NCBI GenBank assembly: GCA_004431415.1
Contig: QPMI01000364.1
Location: 1-39,910 of the forward strand
DNA from: Cyanophora paradoxa
Taxonomy: Eukaryota; Glaucocystophyceae; Cyanophorales; Cyanophoraceae
Direction: 5' to 3'
Length of the DNA stretch: 39,910 nucleotides
A program made the translations under genes and the position numbers. Position 1 is the first letter of the stretch, and every line of letters starts with the position of its first letter. A model generated the notes under the pieces. It did no database searches and was not told the origin of the DNA. It saw nothing but the letters and a program-made list of their open reading frames with translations. Shown in pieces: positions 1 to 11,509 of this stretch.

Positions 1-387
1 CGATCAAAGCGAGGCCGCCGAACGGGGTGATGGCGCCAAGCTTCTTGATGCCCGTGAGCACCAGCAGGTAGAGGGAGCCAGAAAACAGGACGATGCCAGC
101 GCTGAACAAGCGAGCTGCCGTCGGCGCGCCGGCTCCACGCGGCCCGACGAGGCCCGCTAGAACGAGGGCGCCGCTGTGGATCAGGTGGTAGTGAGCGGCC
201 GTCTCCCAGGTCTTCAGCAAATTAAGGTCCGTGACCGACTTCCGCAAGCCTGCGCATGAGAGTTTCAGTACATCACGCGAGATCTAGACGCGCCGGCCGG
301 CGCACCGTGCGCTCCGAACGCGCCGAGAGCCACGCCCAGCGCGCCAGAGAGACCTCCCCAGAAAACCGGGGCCGAGCTCGACGACAT
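1..387 (-). CDS. DUF423/TMEM256-like small membrane protein (3' end beyond window)
   Basis: Two exons, 387-306 and 250-1, are joined by a 55-bp GT-AG intron (251-305). The start is the ATG at 387, giving an N-terminus MSSSSAPVFWGG. The first exon carries the family signature LSGALGVALGAFGAHG. The second continues in frame with LRKSVTDL, WETAAHYHLIHSGAL and SGSLYLLVLTGIKKLGAITP, which match the DUF423 family (bacterial YgdD, animal TMEM256): small proteins of about 120 residues with three to four TM helices and no established biochemical function. Only the last TM segment and stop lie off the window. It is divergent from the 118-aa gene at 616, and 228 bp separate the two start codons. Confidence 0.85.
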
Positions 388-416
388 GCGTACACGGCCG
401 CTAGAGATACGCCTAA

Positions 417-464
417 GGTGAGCCCGCCGCCGTCAAACGCGGCACCAGCCCACGACACTGCACT
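417..464 (+). repeat. 48-bp dispersed repeat, copy A (inverted relative to 3247-3294)
   Basis: Positions 417-464 match the reverse complement of 3247-3294 at 47 of 48 bases. A shorter partial copy, core CGTCAAACGCGGCACCAGCC, sits at about 508-527. The repeat lies in the intergenic space between the DUF423 gene and the 118-aa gene. No coding potential is apparent. Confidence 0.8.
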
Positions 465-615
465 GCGCGATGCTTCGTCGCTTACTAGGCTTATCACCCC
501 GCCGTCAAACGCGGCACCAGCCACCCGGCAGCACCAGTGCTGCAGATCTGCGTATCCCCTCACGTCGGAGCACCTTAGCGACGAAGCCCTCACGTCGGCC
601 AGGGAGCACCGAAAG

Positions 616-1186
616 ATGGTGTCGCTTAAAGAGAAGATTCATAGCATGAAATACCCGATCGAGGTGCGCTGGCTGCGTGGCGCGCGCGCGCTGCTTCGCC
701 GCCGCACGCGCGCCGGTGCCGGCTGCATCGGCGCGCGCCGCCGACTGCTGGCAGACGGAGAGAGATGGCTAGCTATGGAGGCGCTTATGCGGGCGGCGCA
801 GAACAAGCGGGCGCTGTTCGCCGTCGGGCTCTTCTACTTCGTCACGCCCATCGTCGCTGGCTGGGGCATCATGCAGCTCGTCAACTCTTGGAGCGTCGGG
901 GCCTCCGAGGAGGTCCGCCGTGCTGCGGGGCCGCGCGCTAGCACTCGCTCGCGCTGAAGGCCTCGCCGCGAGCAGGGCCTCGATATGCTGCGCAAGAAGA
1001 GACAGGAAGTCACTATCGTGAACCCCACGTACCGAAACTCGGAGCTGCAGCGGACTCTGGATGAGGTGGGCCCTCCGAGTCCGAGCCCTGCTGTCGGTGG
1101 CGCCGCGTCGCTGAGCCCCGCGAACGCGCGCTGTGCAGGTTGCGGCGAGAAGGAAAGCGGCGGAGGGTGGCGCGGAGAAGAAGTAA
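616..1186 (+). CDS. Small single-TM protein of unknown function (118 aa)
   Basis: Four exons (616-676, 755-912, 976-1065, 1139-1186) are joined by three GT-AG introns of 78, 63 and 73 bp, and the frame closes at TAA 1184-1186. The protein starts MVSLKEKIHSMKYPIEVRW. It has one hydrophobic helix at about residues 42-62 (ALFAVGLFYFVTPIVAGWG), then a basic, helical, charged tail (MLRKKRQEVTIVNPTYRN) ending in KK. This suggests a single-pass membrane protein with a soluble C-terminal helix, as in many small mitochondrial or ER proteins. I do not recognise the family. The gene is divergent from DUF423 and convergent with the phosphoesterase. Part of its second intron and third exon (941-989) recurs in the pseudogene at 17.6 kb. 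Confidence 0.72.
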
Positions 1187-1537
1187 GGCCCTGCGCACGC
1201 CGCTCAACCCTCCCCTCCCCTCTTCGCCTCACCCCGGACGTCGACCCTCGCGCTCCAACTCCTGAACCCCCTTCCCTCCCTGCCGCCCCAGCCCGGCGGC
1301 CTCCTGATGTCCCCAGCCGCCCAGCGCTGCACCGCTCTCGCTTCACGCCACCTTCCTTACACCGCATCTTCGATTCTCCCTCCGAGCCCTCTCGCGCTCG
1401 CGCTCGCCGTCCCGCCCAACACCCAACGCCCCACTCCGGCCCCCCGCCCACCCCCCTCAACTCTTGTCTGCTCTAAATCGATGGTTCAACCAGCGCTACG
1501 CTACCTGCTACGTAGCTGGCGGAGGCTGCGGTAGCTG
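1187..1537. other. Convergent intergenic region, pyrimidine-rich
   Basis: This separates the stop codons of the 118-aa gene (+) and the phosphoesterase (-). About 1197-1460 is strongly C/T-rich on the + strand with little purine. At 1495-1545 there are short imperfect inverted repeats built from GCTAC and GTAGC words. No gene is seen. Confidence 0.5.
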
Positions 1538-3024
1538 CTACCTGGCGGGGGCGGGCGCGAGGCACTGGCGGTCGATGGCGGTGCCGTTGACGAGGCGCTT
1601 CCAGGTGCAGAGGGCGACGGGCGGGGCCCCGGGGGCGGGCCGCCGGGGCCACGCGAGGTCGATCACGCGGGCGCCGTGGAGGAAGCCGCCGGCGGGCGTG
1701 AAGCGCTCGGGCTTGTAGCTGTCGAAGCCCGTAGAGCGGCCGTAGCAGAGCAGGGGCGGGGGGGCGCCCGGGGCGGCCTCGGGGGCGGGCCCCGGGGCGC
1801 ACCAGTCGTTGAGGTGGTCGTGGCCGCAGGCGATGAGGGCGGGGCTGATCTGGCGGGAGAGAGCCCCGTAGAGGCCCTTGAAGCGGAAGGCGGGGCAGAC
1901 CTCCTCGCCCTGCGTCCCCACGCAGGCCGGCCCCGCGCACGCCCCCCGGTACTCCAGCAGCGGCATGTGCATCATCGTCACGTTGACCGCCGTCGGGGGC
2001 ACCGGCGTGGGCACGCTGGCGCCGTCGGCGAAGCTGCGGGGCGGGCCGGCGGCGGCGGAGGCGCGGGGCCGGGCCTCCTCCTCGAGGAAGTGCTTGGCCT
2101 GGACGAGGCGGCCGGAGCGGGCGCAGGCGCCGGCGAGGTGGAGCCACTCCTCGACCTCGGCGGTGTGGTCGCCGAGGGAGAGGACGGAGGAGAGCCAGGC
2201 GCCGTCGTCGGAGACGTCGAGGAGGAAGAGCATGGCGTCGGCAGCCGCCGAGGGGCCCAGCACGCGCACCACGTGGTGGAACGGCGGCGTCACCTTCCGC
2301 ACTGTCCCGCCCCGCCTCGCACGCGCGCACCGGCGGGCTGGCGGGGAGGGCGCTCGCCTGCAGTCTCGAAGGTCCTCTCGATGAAGGCAGCGGCAGCCTT
2401 GCTCAAGCCGCCTTCTCTGCGGCCGCAGGCGCCGCCTTGGTGAGGGGGCGGGGGGCGGGGGGCGGGTGGCGGGGCGGGGCGGCGGGGCGCGGACGCGTCG
2501 TGGTTGCCGAAGAGGACGGTCCAGCGCATGCCCATGGAGTACATGGCGCGGCCGAGCTGGCGGAGGACCTCCCGCGGGTCGCTGCTCTCCCCCCCGAAGA
2601 GCGTGTCCCCCGTGAAGACCACCAGGTCCGGGTCCTCCGCCTGCGCCAGCGCCTCCAGCGCCTTGAACGAGAGCTCGTCCGCGCAGAAGTCCCGGCCCCT
2701 GTCCGCCCCCCGCAGGCCCGCGATCCCCGACTCCCTGCTCGGCGTCTTCTTCGCCGTCTGGGGGCACGCCTTCCCCGTAGTAAGATGCAGGTCCGTAATC
2801 TGCAGGATGCGGAACTCCGCCGCGTTCTCGCCCGGCGCGTCCGGCACCCGCGCGTGCATCTCCACGTACGGCACTAGGTACTGGTAGTTAGCGACGGCGA
2901 GCTGCGAGCGCCACAGCGGCGCCGCGGAAACCGCTTGCCAGCCGCACCTTCCGCACACGATGAATGAATGCCGAGCGGAGCCGGTAGCATGTTCAACACA
3001 GTCCGCAGCGCGAGGAGGACGCAC
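1538..3024 (-). CDS. Calcineurin-like metallophosphoesterase, purple acid phosphatase 28/29 type
   Basis: Exons at 3024-2495, 2416-2358 and 2301-1538 are joined by a 78-bp GT-AG intron and a 56-bp GC-AG intron (donor GCGAGC); total 450 aa. All metallophosphatase blocks are present in order: DxH in ILQITDLHL, GD in VVFTGDTLF, GNHD in VLFGNHDAEGG, the lone His in MMHMPLLEY, and GHxH in ACGHDHLNDW. These build the two-metal centre for phosphomonoester hydrolysis. The arrangement and the C-terminal CYGRSTGFDSY region match the plant PAP28/29 and yeast Dcr2/Sia1 type. The start is uncertain: ATG 3024 keeps frame, but ATG 2859 (MHARVPDAPGE), just ahead of the domain, or an unseen 5' exon is possible. 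Residues encoded by 1714-1945 recur in the pseudogene at 17.4 kb. Confidence 0.85.
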
Positions 3025-3246
3025 GCGGCGCCTGCGGGTCGGTCACTGATTGAGACGCACCTACGCACGCAGCGCCTGCGACGCTCGCTCATCGCACCTA
3101 CAAGCGCTGCGACACCGCCCTGTGCCGCCTTTTTTCGCCGCGCTGTGGAGGGTTCTGCGGCCGTCGGCGAGCCCGACGAGCGCTGCCTGTATCGAAGCAT
3201 GTCGAACTGTGCCGAAGTGCAGTGTCGTGGGCTGTGTGTGTGCCGA

Positions 3247-3294
3247 AGTGCAGTGTCGTGGGCTGGTGCCGCGTTTGACGTCGGCGGGCTCACC
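3247..3294 (-). repeat. 48-bp dispersed repeat, copy C (inverted partner of 417-464)
   Basis: Reverse complement of 417-464 with one mismatch. A truncated second copy lies directly upstream, and both contain GTGCAGTGTCGTGGGCTG. Together with copy A it brackets the 118-aa gene and the phosphoesterase. Confidence 0.8.
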
Positions 3295-3578
3295 CCCGCG
3301 GAGACGAGCGAGGCGGCGGGGCGTCGGCGGGGGACAGCGCGCGCGGAGGCGAACTCCCGCTTTCGTTAGAGATTGTACCCCCTGCCGGACGCAAACTTCG
3401 TCGCAAAGTCACACGCGACTTCCCGACGCGGGGGCGCGTTATTCGCGTGCGCGGCAGCGCACGGTGTGGGCGTACGTCGATTACCCGCGCACGCGGCTTG
3501 CGGAGCCGCCGAGGCCGACGAACCGGCGCATGCACAGTTAGTGAAGCGAAGAGCTAGTAATATAAACTAGTATTACAG

Positions 3579-3589
3579 TTATATATAAG
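3579..3589 (+). promoter_or_regulatory. Possible TATA-like element of the ADCK1-like gene
   Basis: TTATATATAAG lies about 47 bp upstream of ATG 3637, inside the only A/T-rich patch of a GC-rich intergenic region. The position suits a TATA box with a short 5' UTR. Assigned by motif and position only. Confidence 0.35.
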
Positions 3590-3636
3590 ACTTCTCGAGT
3601 CCGCGCGCGGGCGGCTCATCGCTAGCTAGAGCGCGC

Positions 3637-5911
3637 ATGCTAGCGCGTGTCGCGACATTGCTCGCCGCGGCCGGTGGCGGGCTCGCGGCGGCCACGGTGC
3701 TCCTTCACGACAAGGAGGACGATGCAATCACGTCGCTGGAGGGCGGGATCCGCTTCCTGCGGGCGGGCGCCGTCGCGGCGCACGTCAGCCTCGACTACAA
3801 GTGGACGCTGCGCAACTCGGACTCGCTTGATCCCGAGGAGGAGAAGCGGCTCAAGTCGGAGCTGCACACGCGCTCCGCGGAGCGCATCCTCGAGCTCTGC
3901 AGGGAGCACAAGGGGATATTCACGAAGGTGGGCGGATCCGTCCACGCGCGCGCCCGCGGCCCTCTGGCGGCGGCTGATCGGGGCGGGGCGGGCGCAGGCG
4001 GGGCAGCACGTGTCGACGCTGAACCACGCGATCCCGGCGGAGTACACGCGGGTGCTGGCGCAGCTGCAGGACCAGGTGGCGCCGGCGCGGGCGAACGACA
4101 TGGAGCGGGTGTTCCGGGAGGACTTCGGGCAGCGCCTCGGGGAGGTCTTCCGCGAGTTCGGCCCCGAGCCGATCGCCAGCGCCTCGCTCGCGCAGGTCCA
4201 CCGCGCCCGCCTCCACGACGGCCGCCTCGTCGCCGTCAAGGCCCGCCCGCCCCCCGCCCCCGTCCCCTCGCCCTCCCGAGGCGCGCGGCAGGTGCAGTAC
4301 CCGAAGCTGCGGATCCAGCTGCAGGGCGACATGTTCACAATCCGCGTGCGCCGCGCGCCGCCCCCGCCGCCAGCCCCGCGCACTCCGAGCTGCCCGCCAG
4401 ACGCTCGTCCGCGGGGTGGAGTGGATGTGGCCGGAGCTGAGCCTGCAGTGGATCGTGCCGGAGTTCCGGGCGGCGCTGGTGCGGGAGCTCGACTTCGAGC
4501 TGGAGGGCCGCACGGCGGAGCGCGTCGCCAAGCAGCTCGCCGCCATCCCCAACCTCAAGATCCCCGACGTCTACTGGGTCCCCCCGCCCGCCCCGCCCCG
4601 CCCTTGACCCCGCTGGGCCGGGCCGACGTGACGCCGGGGGGCAGCGCTGGTGCTCGCACCGTGTGCTGACGATGGAGTTCATCGAGGGGCACAAGATCAC
4701 GGACTTGGAGGGGATGCGGGGGGCGGGGATCGCGCCGCGGGGCGTCGCGCGCACGCTCCTCGAGGTCTTCTCCAAGATGATCTTCATCGACGGCCACGTC
4801 CACTGCGACCCCCAGTCCGCGCCCCCGCCCCCGCCCCCGCGCCCCGCCCCGCCGGCCAACGACCCCGGCCAGCCCGGGGAACCTGCTGGTGCGGCGCTGG
4901 CCGCAGGCCCCGGGGGGCTACCAGGTCGTCCTCCTCGACCACGGGGCAAGCCGGCCTCCCGCCCCGCGCCGCGCCGCGCCGCGCCGGCGGGGCGCCGACG
5001 CGGGCGCAGCTGTACCGGGAGCTGGAGCCCGGGTTCCGGCGAGAGTACTGCGCCCTCTGGCAGGCCCTCGTGCGGCGCGACGAGGCGGCCCTCCTCCGCT
5101 CCGCCCGGGCCCTCGGCGCAGAGCGCTACGCGGCCCTCCTCCCGCTCTTCCTCGTCCAGCGCCCGTGGTCGAGCGTGGCGCGGCGGGGCACGGACCTCAG
5201 CCACAAGATGTCCCGCGAGGAGATCAAGCGCCTCCGCGCCGAGCTCCGCGTGCGCCCCGCCCCCGCGCGGCGGCCGGGGGCCTCTCTGAGGGCTTGCAGG
5301 GCGCTGGGATCGGGCACGGGGACTTCGTGGAGTTCCTGCGGGACCTGCCCCGCGACATGCTCCTCGTCCTCCGCACCAAGCGCGCCGCGCCGCGCCGCGC
5401 CGCGCCGCTTCAGTTCGATGCTGCGCTGACGCCCGGGGGGCAGCAACTTCCTGCGGGCGATCAACAAGGACCTCGGGGCCCCCGCCAACCGCTTCGCCAT
5501 CATGGCCGAGGTCCGCCCGGTCGCGCAGCTCCCACCCCGCCCCCTTCCCCCAGCCGAGCGCTGCCGCAGTACTCGCTCCGCGGTCTCTACAGCCCGATGC
5601 CACCCCGTCCTCCAGGCACAGGCCCCCTCCCCCGCACCCCCCGGGGGGCAAGGATTTGCAGGCCGCTCACGGGCGGGGCGGGGGGCGCAGGGTGCCCGGT
5701 GGGGGCGGCGCGGGCGCTGGTGGCGGGGGCGCGGTTCACGCTGGAGCTGGGGGCGCTGCGGGCGCGGCTCGCGCTCTACGACGCCCTGCTCGAGGCCCTC
5801 CGCCTCTACCTCCTCCTCGCCTGGCGCCTCCGCGCCACATGGGGGGCCCTCCTGCGCCTCCCCCCGCCCACCCGCCCGCCCCCTTTCCTCTTCGCCGAGA
5901 AGCTCGGTTAG
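3637..5911 (+). CDS. ADCK1: ADCK1-like UbiB-family atypical kinase
   Basis: Ten exons (3637-3927, 3998-4240, 4292-4345, 4401-4577, 4645-4814, 4873-4945, 5010-5249, 5300-5379, 5444-5514, 5691-5911) give 539 aa in one frame. Introns 2, 6, 8 and 9 use GC donors. The order matches mitochondrial ADCK1: an N-terminal helix (residues 4-25), KxGQ motif as TKAGQH, Ala-rich loop ASASLAQVHRA, VAVK lysine, ExD as RELDFELEGR, catalytic loop HCDPHPGNLL and metal-binding LLDHG. The DLPRDMLLVLRTN and C-terminal TM-like segments also fit. UbiB proteins are ATP-dependent, membrane-associated and linked to coenzyme Q and lipid homeostasis; ADCK1 orthologues act in mitochondria. Splicing is confirmed by continuity of conserved motifs, for example HCDP|HPGN across 4815-4872. 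The tract encoding residues after AIMAE is the least certain. Confidence 0.9.
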
Positions 5912-7100
5912 CTGCTAAGCGACCCCGCCGTCGGCTCCTTGAAGTGGAATCGTTGAATCGTCAATTTCAGAGAGCCGAAGCGCTGCCAGGCTGCATGCGC
6001 ATCATGATCATAGCGCAACTTCGCAATTTCAAAAAAGCAATGTCCGGCGGTCTTGCAAAGTCCGATTTCAGCCTGGCCCAGTCACACTGAGTGGCACAGC
6101 TTGAGCTAAATTTTTTTTAATTGCAAGCTATAGCTCAGCGGCTATAGCTATAGCTAGCGCTATAACGCTAGCGCTATAACGATCATGATCATGATCATCG
6201 GATCAAGCGCTAGCCCGCGCGGCGCGCGCTCGGCATCCGGTGATCTGTGAATTCGATGATCATAAATCGCTTCACTCGTCAATTTGTAGATGTGCACGTG
6301 CCACGTGCACGGTGACCGTCGGACTGCAGCTGACAGTTCCTGAGTGAACTCGATATACGTACCGCCGCGGCCGTCGACGTCGACGTCGACGTCGTCGTCC
6401 ATCGTCGTCGGCGCTGGCTCAAGGCTCAAGCCTTTTCGTGATATCAAGTTGAATTCGAAGATCGATATCGCGATATCGTGATATCGATCGATTATTGCTC
6501 GGGATATCGATCGGCGCTGGCGCTAGCGCTAGCGCTCGGATCATGATCATGATCATGAGACTCGGGCCCGGCGCCGCGGCCGGCGGGGGCCGCCGGGGGC
6601 CCGGCGCTGGCGCCGCTCGGCTCGACTCGGCGAACGCTCGAGGAATTCGAACGTACGCGTCCGACGCCGTGACGGTCATGATCATGAAGCCCGCGGCCGC
6701 AGGTCGACTATACTATGATAAGCTATCGAATCGGAATTCGAATTCGAATCCGCCTCGCGTGCCGCATGTGCGCACCGTGGCGCCGGCACTCAGTGACTGC
6801 GCATGCGCATGCGCGCTAGCGCTGCAGCATGCACTGCATGCGCAGGTCGTACGCGTACGCGTCGCCCAGGCGGCCCATGGGGGTGAGGTTGGTTGGGGTA
6901 CAGCATCACCGCAAAAAGTAATAGTGAGGTGCGGGTACCGCAACGCGCGCAGGACTGGCGCGCAGGAGCGGAGTTAGGTTCTTGTGCGTGCCGCCTGAGC
7001 GCGCTGCATCCCAACCCCGCCGAGCCGAAACGGCCCGCGGCCTCTCATCATTAGATCGGTCGCAGTGTGCACCGAGCGCGGTTGAGGGGGATTCGGCGCG
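5912..7100. other. Large intergenic region, gene-free
   Basis: No exon is supportable between the kinase stop and the repeat-protein start. 5912-6100 is ordinary unique sequence. 6105-6880 is the palindrome island described separately. 6880-7100 contains no motif that I can assign. Confidence 0.5.
6105..6880. repeat. Palindrome island 1: concatenated self-complementary 4-10-mers
   Basis: The sequence is built almost wholly of short perfect palindromes placed end to end. Examples are GCTATAGCTATAGC, ATGATCATGATCAT (twice), GTGCACGTGCCACGTGCAC, GTCGACGTCGACGTCGAC, CGATATCGCGATATCG, GCGCTAGCGCTAGCGC, GAATTCGAATTCGAAT and GCATGCGCATGCGC. The units differ in base composition, so this is neither a single satellite nor simple GC bias. 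No coding potential is seen. Its role is unknown. Confidence 0.7.
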
Positions 7101-9510
7101 ATGTCGTGGTTCTCGGGTAGTTTTGGCAAGGGTTCGTCGGGCTCTGGTGGTCCAGCTGCGCCGGCAAAGGTTCGCCGTACGCGGCACCGAGTTCGCTGCG
7201 AGCTTTGACCACGCCGCGCAGTCGAACGACCACCCCGCCGCGCATGAAGGCATGCCTTGTCAGTGATCGCTGACGTTCAGTCCGGCTGACGTCGAGCTCG
7301 CAGCGCACAAGGTGGCCGTATCGGTCACCGCTCCGCCCGGCCAGGAGGGTGCGCGGCCGCCGTCCCGGAATGAGCCGCACAAAAGCCTCATTTTCTCTTT
7401 TACTTTCTCTTTCTATAGGCTCCGCGAAGCACTCGTTGATGGACTCGCTGCACGGCATGCTCCCAGGCCGTACGCACGGCCCGCCTCGCTTTCGCAGGGC
7501 CCGCTACTGACGAGGTCTCCAGGTCGCTGGACCGAGGTCCACAACACAACGGAAGTGCCCGCGCCGCACCCGGTGGAGCCCAACTCGCGTACGCGCCACG
7601 CCGGGCAGGGTCGGCGCGGGCTGAGGCGGGCGCAGGGCGCGGGTCGGAGCTGGTGCACGACGGCCCCGAGAAGAACGAGAAGAACGAGGCGAAGGGCAAG
7701 ATCGGTCTGAGTGGCAAGGCCTTCAACCTCTTCCGAGGCAGCACCTTCGCCCTGCCCGGCGAGCCCCAGCGCCTCGTCCCGCCGCAGGGCGCCGAGGGGG
7801 CCGCCGCGGCCCAGCCGGCGCAGGCGTCGGGCCCCGAGCGGGGCGGGTTCAGCTTCTCGGGCACGCGGCGGACGACGTCGGGGGCCCCGACCTCGCCGCA
7901 GCCGCAGCCGCTCGCGCCGGCCGCTTCGGCGCCCGTGCCCGGGGAGGAGTCGGCGCAGACGCGCGGCGGCTTCAGCTTCACCGGAGAGCGTCGCCGGGCG
8001 CCGGCGCCGGCGGCGGTGTACACGGAGCGGGCGCCGGGGAGCCCGGCGGGGGCGCCGCCGGCGACGGCCGGCTCCTTCTTCCTGCAGGGAGAGCGCCGGA
8101 CGACGGCGACGGCCTCGCCGCGGGCGCTGGGCGCGCCGCCGTCGCCGCAGCAGGTGCAGGCGAACCAGGGCGCCTTCGGCTTCCTCGAGGGCGAGCGCCG
8201 CCGCACGATGTCGGAGAGCCAGGGCGACGACGCCTCGAAGACCCTCTCCCTCGCGCACAGCGCCAGCTTCTTCCGCAACTTCACACGCATGGCCCCCACC
8301 CCCGAGGAGCAGAAGGCCATCACCGAGCAGGACAAACAGCGCGGCGGTCCGCCCGCCCCGCCCCGCGCCCCGCGCCGCGGGCCCTGCGGCCCTGAGGCGG
8401 GGCGCGCGCCAGGCTTCGTGTTCCCGGTGGGGGAGCGGCGCTCGCGGAAGAACAGCGAGGCGGAGGACGCGCAGGCGGGGGCCGTCGTCGCCGTCGACCC
8501 CGCCGCCGTCGCCGACGCCCGCGCCCGCGGCGGCTTCGGCTTCGTGTCCGCCCCGCCCGCCCCGCCCTGCCCCGCCGTCCCCGACGCCCCGCCGCAGCTC
8601 CGGGGAGAAGCGCCGCAGCCGGCACAGCAGCGAGACGGAGGGGGAGTCGGCGGGGACGCCGGGGCGGGCGCTCGCGCCGGTGGACGCGGCGGCGGTGGCG
8701 GCGGCGATCGGCGGGTGGGGCCTGGTCGGCGAGCGGCGCACGCGGCGCACCTCGGAGGGCGAGGAGAAGCCGACGATCCCCGTGGGGCACGCCGACCTCG
8801 TCCCCGTGGACGCGACGGTGGCGAAGGAGGCGCTGGCGCGGGGCGGCTTCTCGATGCTCTCCGGCGAGCGGCGGCACCCCGAGGGCGACCACAAGGCCGT
8901 CGTCGGCCACGCCGACCTCGTCCCCGTCGACCCCGCCACCGTCGCCGCCGCCCGCGCGGGCGGCGGCTTCGGCATGATCAGCGGGGAGCGCCGCGAGCGC
9001 TCGCGGCACAGCAGCGAGACGGAAGGGAGCGGCGACGCCAAGAAGCCGCCCGTCGACCCCGAGGCGACCGCCGAGGCCCGCGCCCGCGGCGGCTTCGGCT
9101 TCATGTCCGGCGGTGCCCCGTCCCCGCCCCCGCCCCCGCCCCCGCCCCCGACCCCCCCGCCCCGCGCCGCGGCTCACGCGGGGGCAGAGCGGAGCCGGGA
9201 GTACCACCACCGGGAGGCGGTGGTGCAGCCGCAGTTCGCGGCGGCGGCGGCGCTCGTCGCCGGCGAGTCGCCCCTGAAGGGCTTTTCCTTCCCCAAGGGC
9301 GAGAAGCGGCACGCGGAGCCGGCGGCGCCGGCCCCCGAGGCCCCGCCCTCGGCCGCCCTCGTCAAGTCGGACGTGCCGTCCCCCAAGGCGGCCCCCAAGG
9401 CGGAGAAGGACTTCGGCATGGGGGGCCTCGGCGAGCTCGACAACATGCACGAGGCCGGCGGCGTCCGCGCCATCATCCGCTCCGGCCGCACCGACGACAA
9501 GGAGCTCTAG
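7101..9510 (+). CDS. Novel repeat protein with eleven GGFxFxxGERR units and basophilic phosphosite motifs (649 aa)
   Basis: Seven exons (7101-7169, 7222-7249, 7419-7454, 7498-8343, 8413-8545, 8598-9112, 9188-9510) give 650 codons. The first three joins are less certain than the rest. The protein starts MSWFSGSFGKGSSGSGG and then runs as tandem units, for example RGGFSFSGTRRTTS, RGGFSFTGERRRAP, GAFGFLEGERRRTMS, GFVFPVGERRSRKNS, GGFGFVSGEKRRSRHSS, GGWGLVGERRTRRTS, GGFGMISGERRERSRHSS and KGFSFPKGEKRH. From the fifth unit on, spacers resemble VDPAAVADARA. Most units end in RRxS/T, the consensus of basophilic (PKA/AKT-like) kinases. Two introns fall inside repeat units, just before or within the GERR motif. 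No known domain is recognised and it is probably largely disordered. A scaffold or substrate role is inference only. It is convergent with the methyltransferase, 111 bp apart. Confidence 0.75.
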
Positions 9511-9621
9511 CCGGCCCCCGCCCCTCTCCCCACCCCCCCCGCCCCCCGCTCTGTATACGCACTCATCAACGCTCGTGCCTGCCTTTACTTGATGTAGACG
9601 ATAGCGGGGGATCGCGATCGC

Positions 9622-11509
9622 CTAGTTGGCGGGGGAGAGGAGGACGAGGCTGGAGTCGACGAGGGAGCGGACGTCGGCGAGGCTCGCCCCGCTCTCCGCC
9701 GCCAGCTCCGCCACCGTCCGCCGCCCCGCCGGGTCCACCTCCCGCAGCGCCCCCGCCCCCGTCACGCCGCCCGGCCCGAAGAGCGAGATGGGCGCCTGGG
9801 CGGTCTGCGCCTCGCAGGCGGCCATGAAGGCCCGCTGCGCCTCGCTGATGGTGACGAGGCGGTAGTCGTAGTCCATGAGGCTGTTGGAGGGCCAGCCGTG
9901 CATGCAGGCGCTCAGCTCGGGGACGGCTGCGGCGAGGAGGGCGTCGGAGGACCAGTCGGGGAGGGCGGGGGCCGGGGGCTGGCCGAGGAAGAACTCGAAG
10001 TGGGTGACGGCCTCGGGGTCGAGGAGCTCGATGAGGCGGTAGCGCTTGCGGGGGTCCTGGATCGCCTCGAAGCGCTCCAGGAGGCCGGCGTCGGCCCCCA
10101 CGAGCCGCTTGATCTCCCACGCGTCCGGGTTCGAGAAGCCCAGGAAGTCGAGCTTCGACGCCCCGACGAACTCGAAGAGCGTCTCCACGTTGTAGTCCAC
10201 CTCCTGCGGGTGCACGTACATGTCCGCGAACGTCTCGTCCTTCTTGTTCTCCATCGCCCACCGCGTCTCCTCCCGCACGCGCAGGCGGTTCTCCTTGGGG
10301 AGGGCCTTGAAGAGGCGCCGCCCGACGTCGACCCCGTCCACGAAGTCGCCCCGCTTCTCCCCTTGCAGCAGCGCGATCGCCTTCTGCTCGCCCCCTCTCA
10401 GCCCCCGCCGCCCTGTCCGCGGGCCGGCGGGGCGGGGCGGGGCAGGCCTGCATGAGGGCGATCTCGTGGCGGCCGAGCTCGGCGTAGACGAAGATGTGCA
10501 TCACGCCGCCGGGCGCCAGCACGCTCTCCAGCGCCCGCAGGCCCTCCACGGGGTCCGGCAGGTGGTGCAGCACGCCCACTGCCGCATCCGCGTGAGGCTA
10601 GGCCGAGGGGCGGCGGGCGGCGGGGCGGGACGGGGCCCCGGGCGCGCCGCAGTTGATGTAGTCGAACTTCTTGGTGGGATCGTCCCCGACGAGCTGCGCC
10701 ACGTCGCAGAGGCTCATGTGGTGCGACTCGATCCGCTCCGACACCCCCGAGCGCGTCCACTGCCGCCCCAGTCAGCCCGCGCGGGGGCCGCGGGGCCCGG
10801 GGCGCCGCGCGCGCGCACCCGCTCGCGCGCGACCTTGAGGGCGCCCGAGGAGAGGTCCACGGCGGTCACCGCCGCCGACGGGTTCAGGTGCGCCAGGAAA
10901 TCAGCGCAGTTCCCTGCACCCGGACCCGCTCGCGTCCAGGACGCGCAGGCGCGGCGCCGGCGGAGGCCCGCACCCGTCCCGCAGCCAGCGTCGAGGATTC
11001 GGACGGGCCGGTCGCGGCGGGGCGGGAGCTGCTTGTAGCAGAACGCGTACGCCGACTCATAGTGCCACCGAAAGTTGTAGCCTGCACGCAGCGGCGCGGG
11101 AGGTGAGCGGCGTTAGGCCAGCTCGAGCGGCCGCGTACCGGGCGGCGGGCCGTCGAGGATGGGTTCCGGCGGGTACGGAAACACGTCGTAGAGGCTTTCG
11201 ACGGCCTGGGAGACTTCCTGCGTGCGCGAGGGGTCAAGCTCGAGCCGCTGGCAGATTCTTTCCACTGATCAATCTGACCTTCTTGTCCGAGGCTATAGGC
11301 GCGTTGGCCTCTGCGCTGACGGAGAACGTGCGTTCCGCGACAAACGACGGCGCGCTGGGCGCCGCGGCGAACTGGAGCTGGCGGCCGCCGAACTTGCTCC
11401 GGAGGCGCCGCGGGGTGTTTGCGCAGGTCCCGGGCGCCTGGATCAACGCGACGGAATCGCCGCCGACGGGCCGCGCCACCAGGGCGGCGAGCTGGAACGC
11501 AGACGACAT
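9622..11509 (-). CDS. Class I SAM-dependent methyltransferase with C-terminal extension
   Basis: Seven exons (11509-11279, 11247-11139, 11081-10974, 10913-10819, 10759-10648, 10578-10448, 10383-9622) give 515 aa. Introns 5 and 6 have GC donors, and intron 1 is only 31 bp. Motif I is VRILDAGCGTG, the post-I acidic strand is AVTAVDLSSGAL, and FDYINCVGVLHHLPDP with APGGVMHIFVY forms the rest of the Methyltransf_12/25-type fold. About 250 further residues follow, as in bacterial type methyltransferases that carry a regulatory C-terminal half. The N-terminal 75 residues (MSSAFQLAALVARPVGGD onward) are Ala/Arg/Ser-rich and precede the conserved part, so an organelle-targeting peptide is possible. 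The substrate cannot be read from the sequence. It is divergent from VMP1. Confidence 0.85.

Larger units (their letters stand above)
3025..3636. other. Divergent intergenic region with repeats
   Basis: This lies between the phosphoesterase (-) and the ADCK1-like gene (+). It holds copy C of the 48-bp repeat (3247-3294). A tandem partial unit with core GTGCAGTGTCGTGGGCTG occurs at about 3220 and 3249. An A/T-rich block at 3555-3592 lies just ahead of the kinase gene. No convincing exon is seen. Confidence 0.5.
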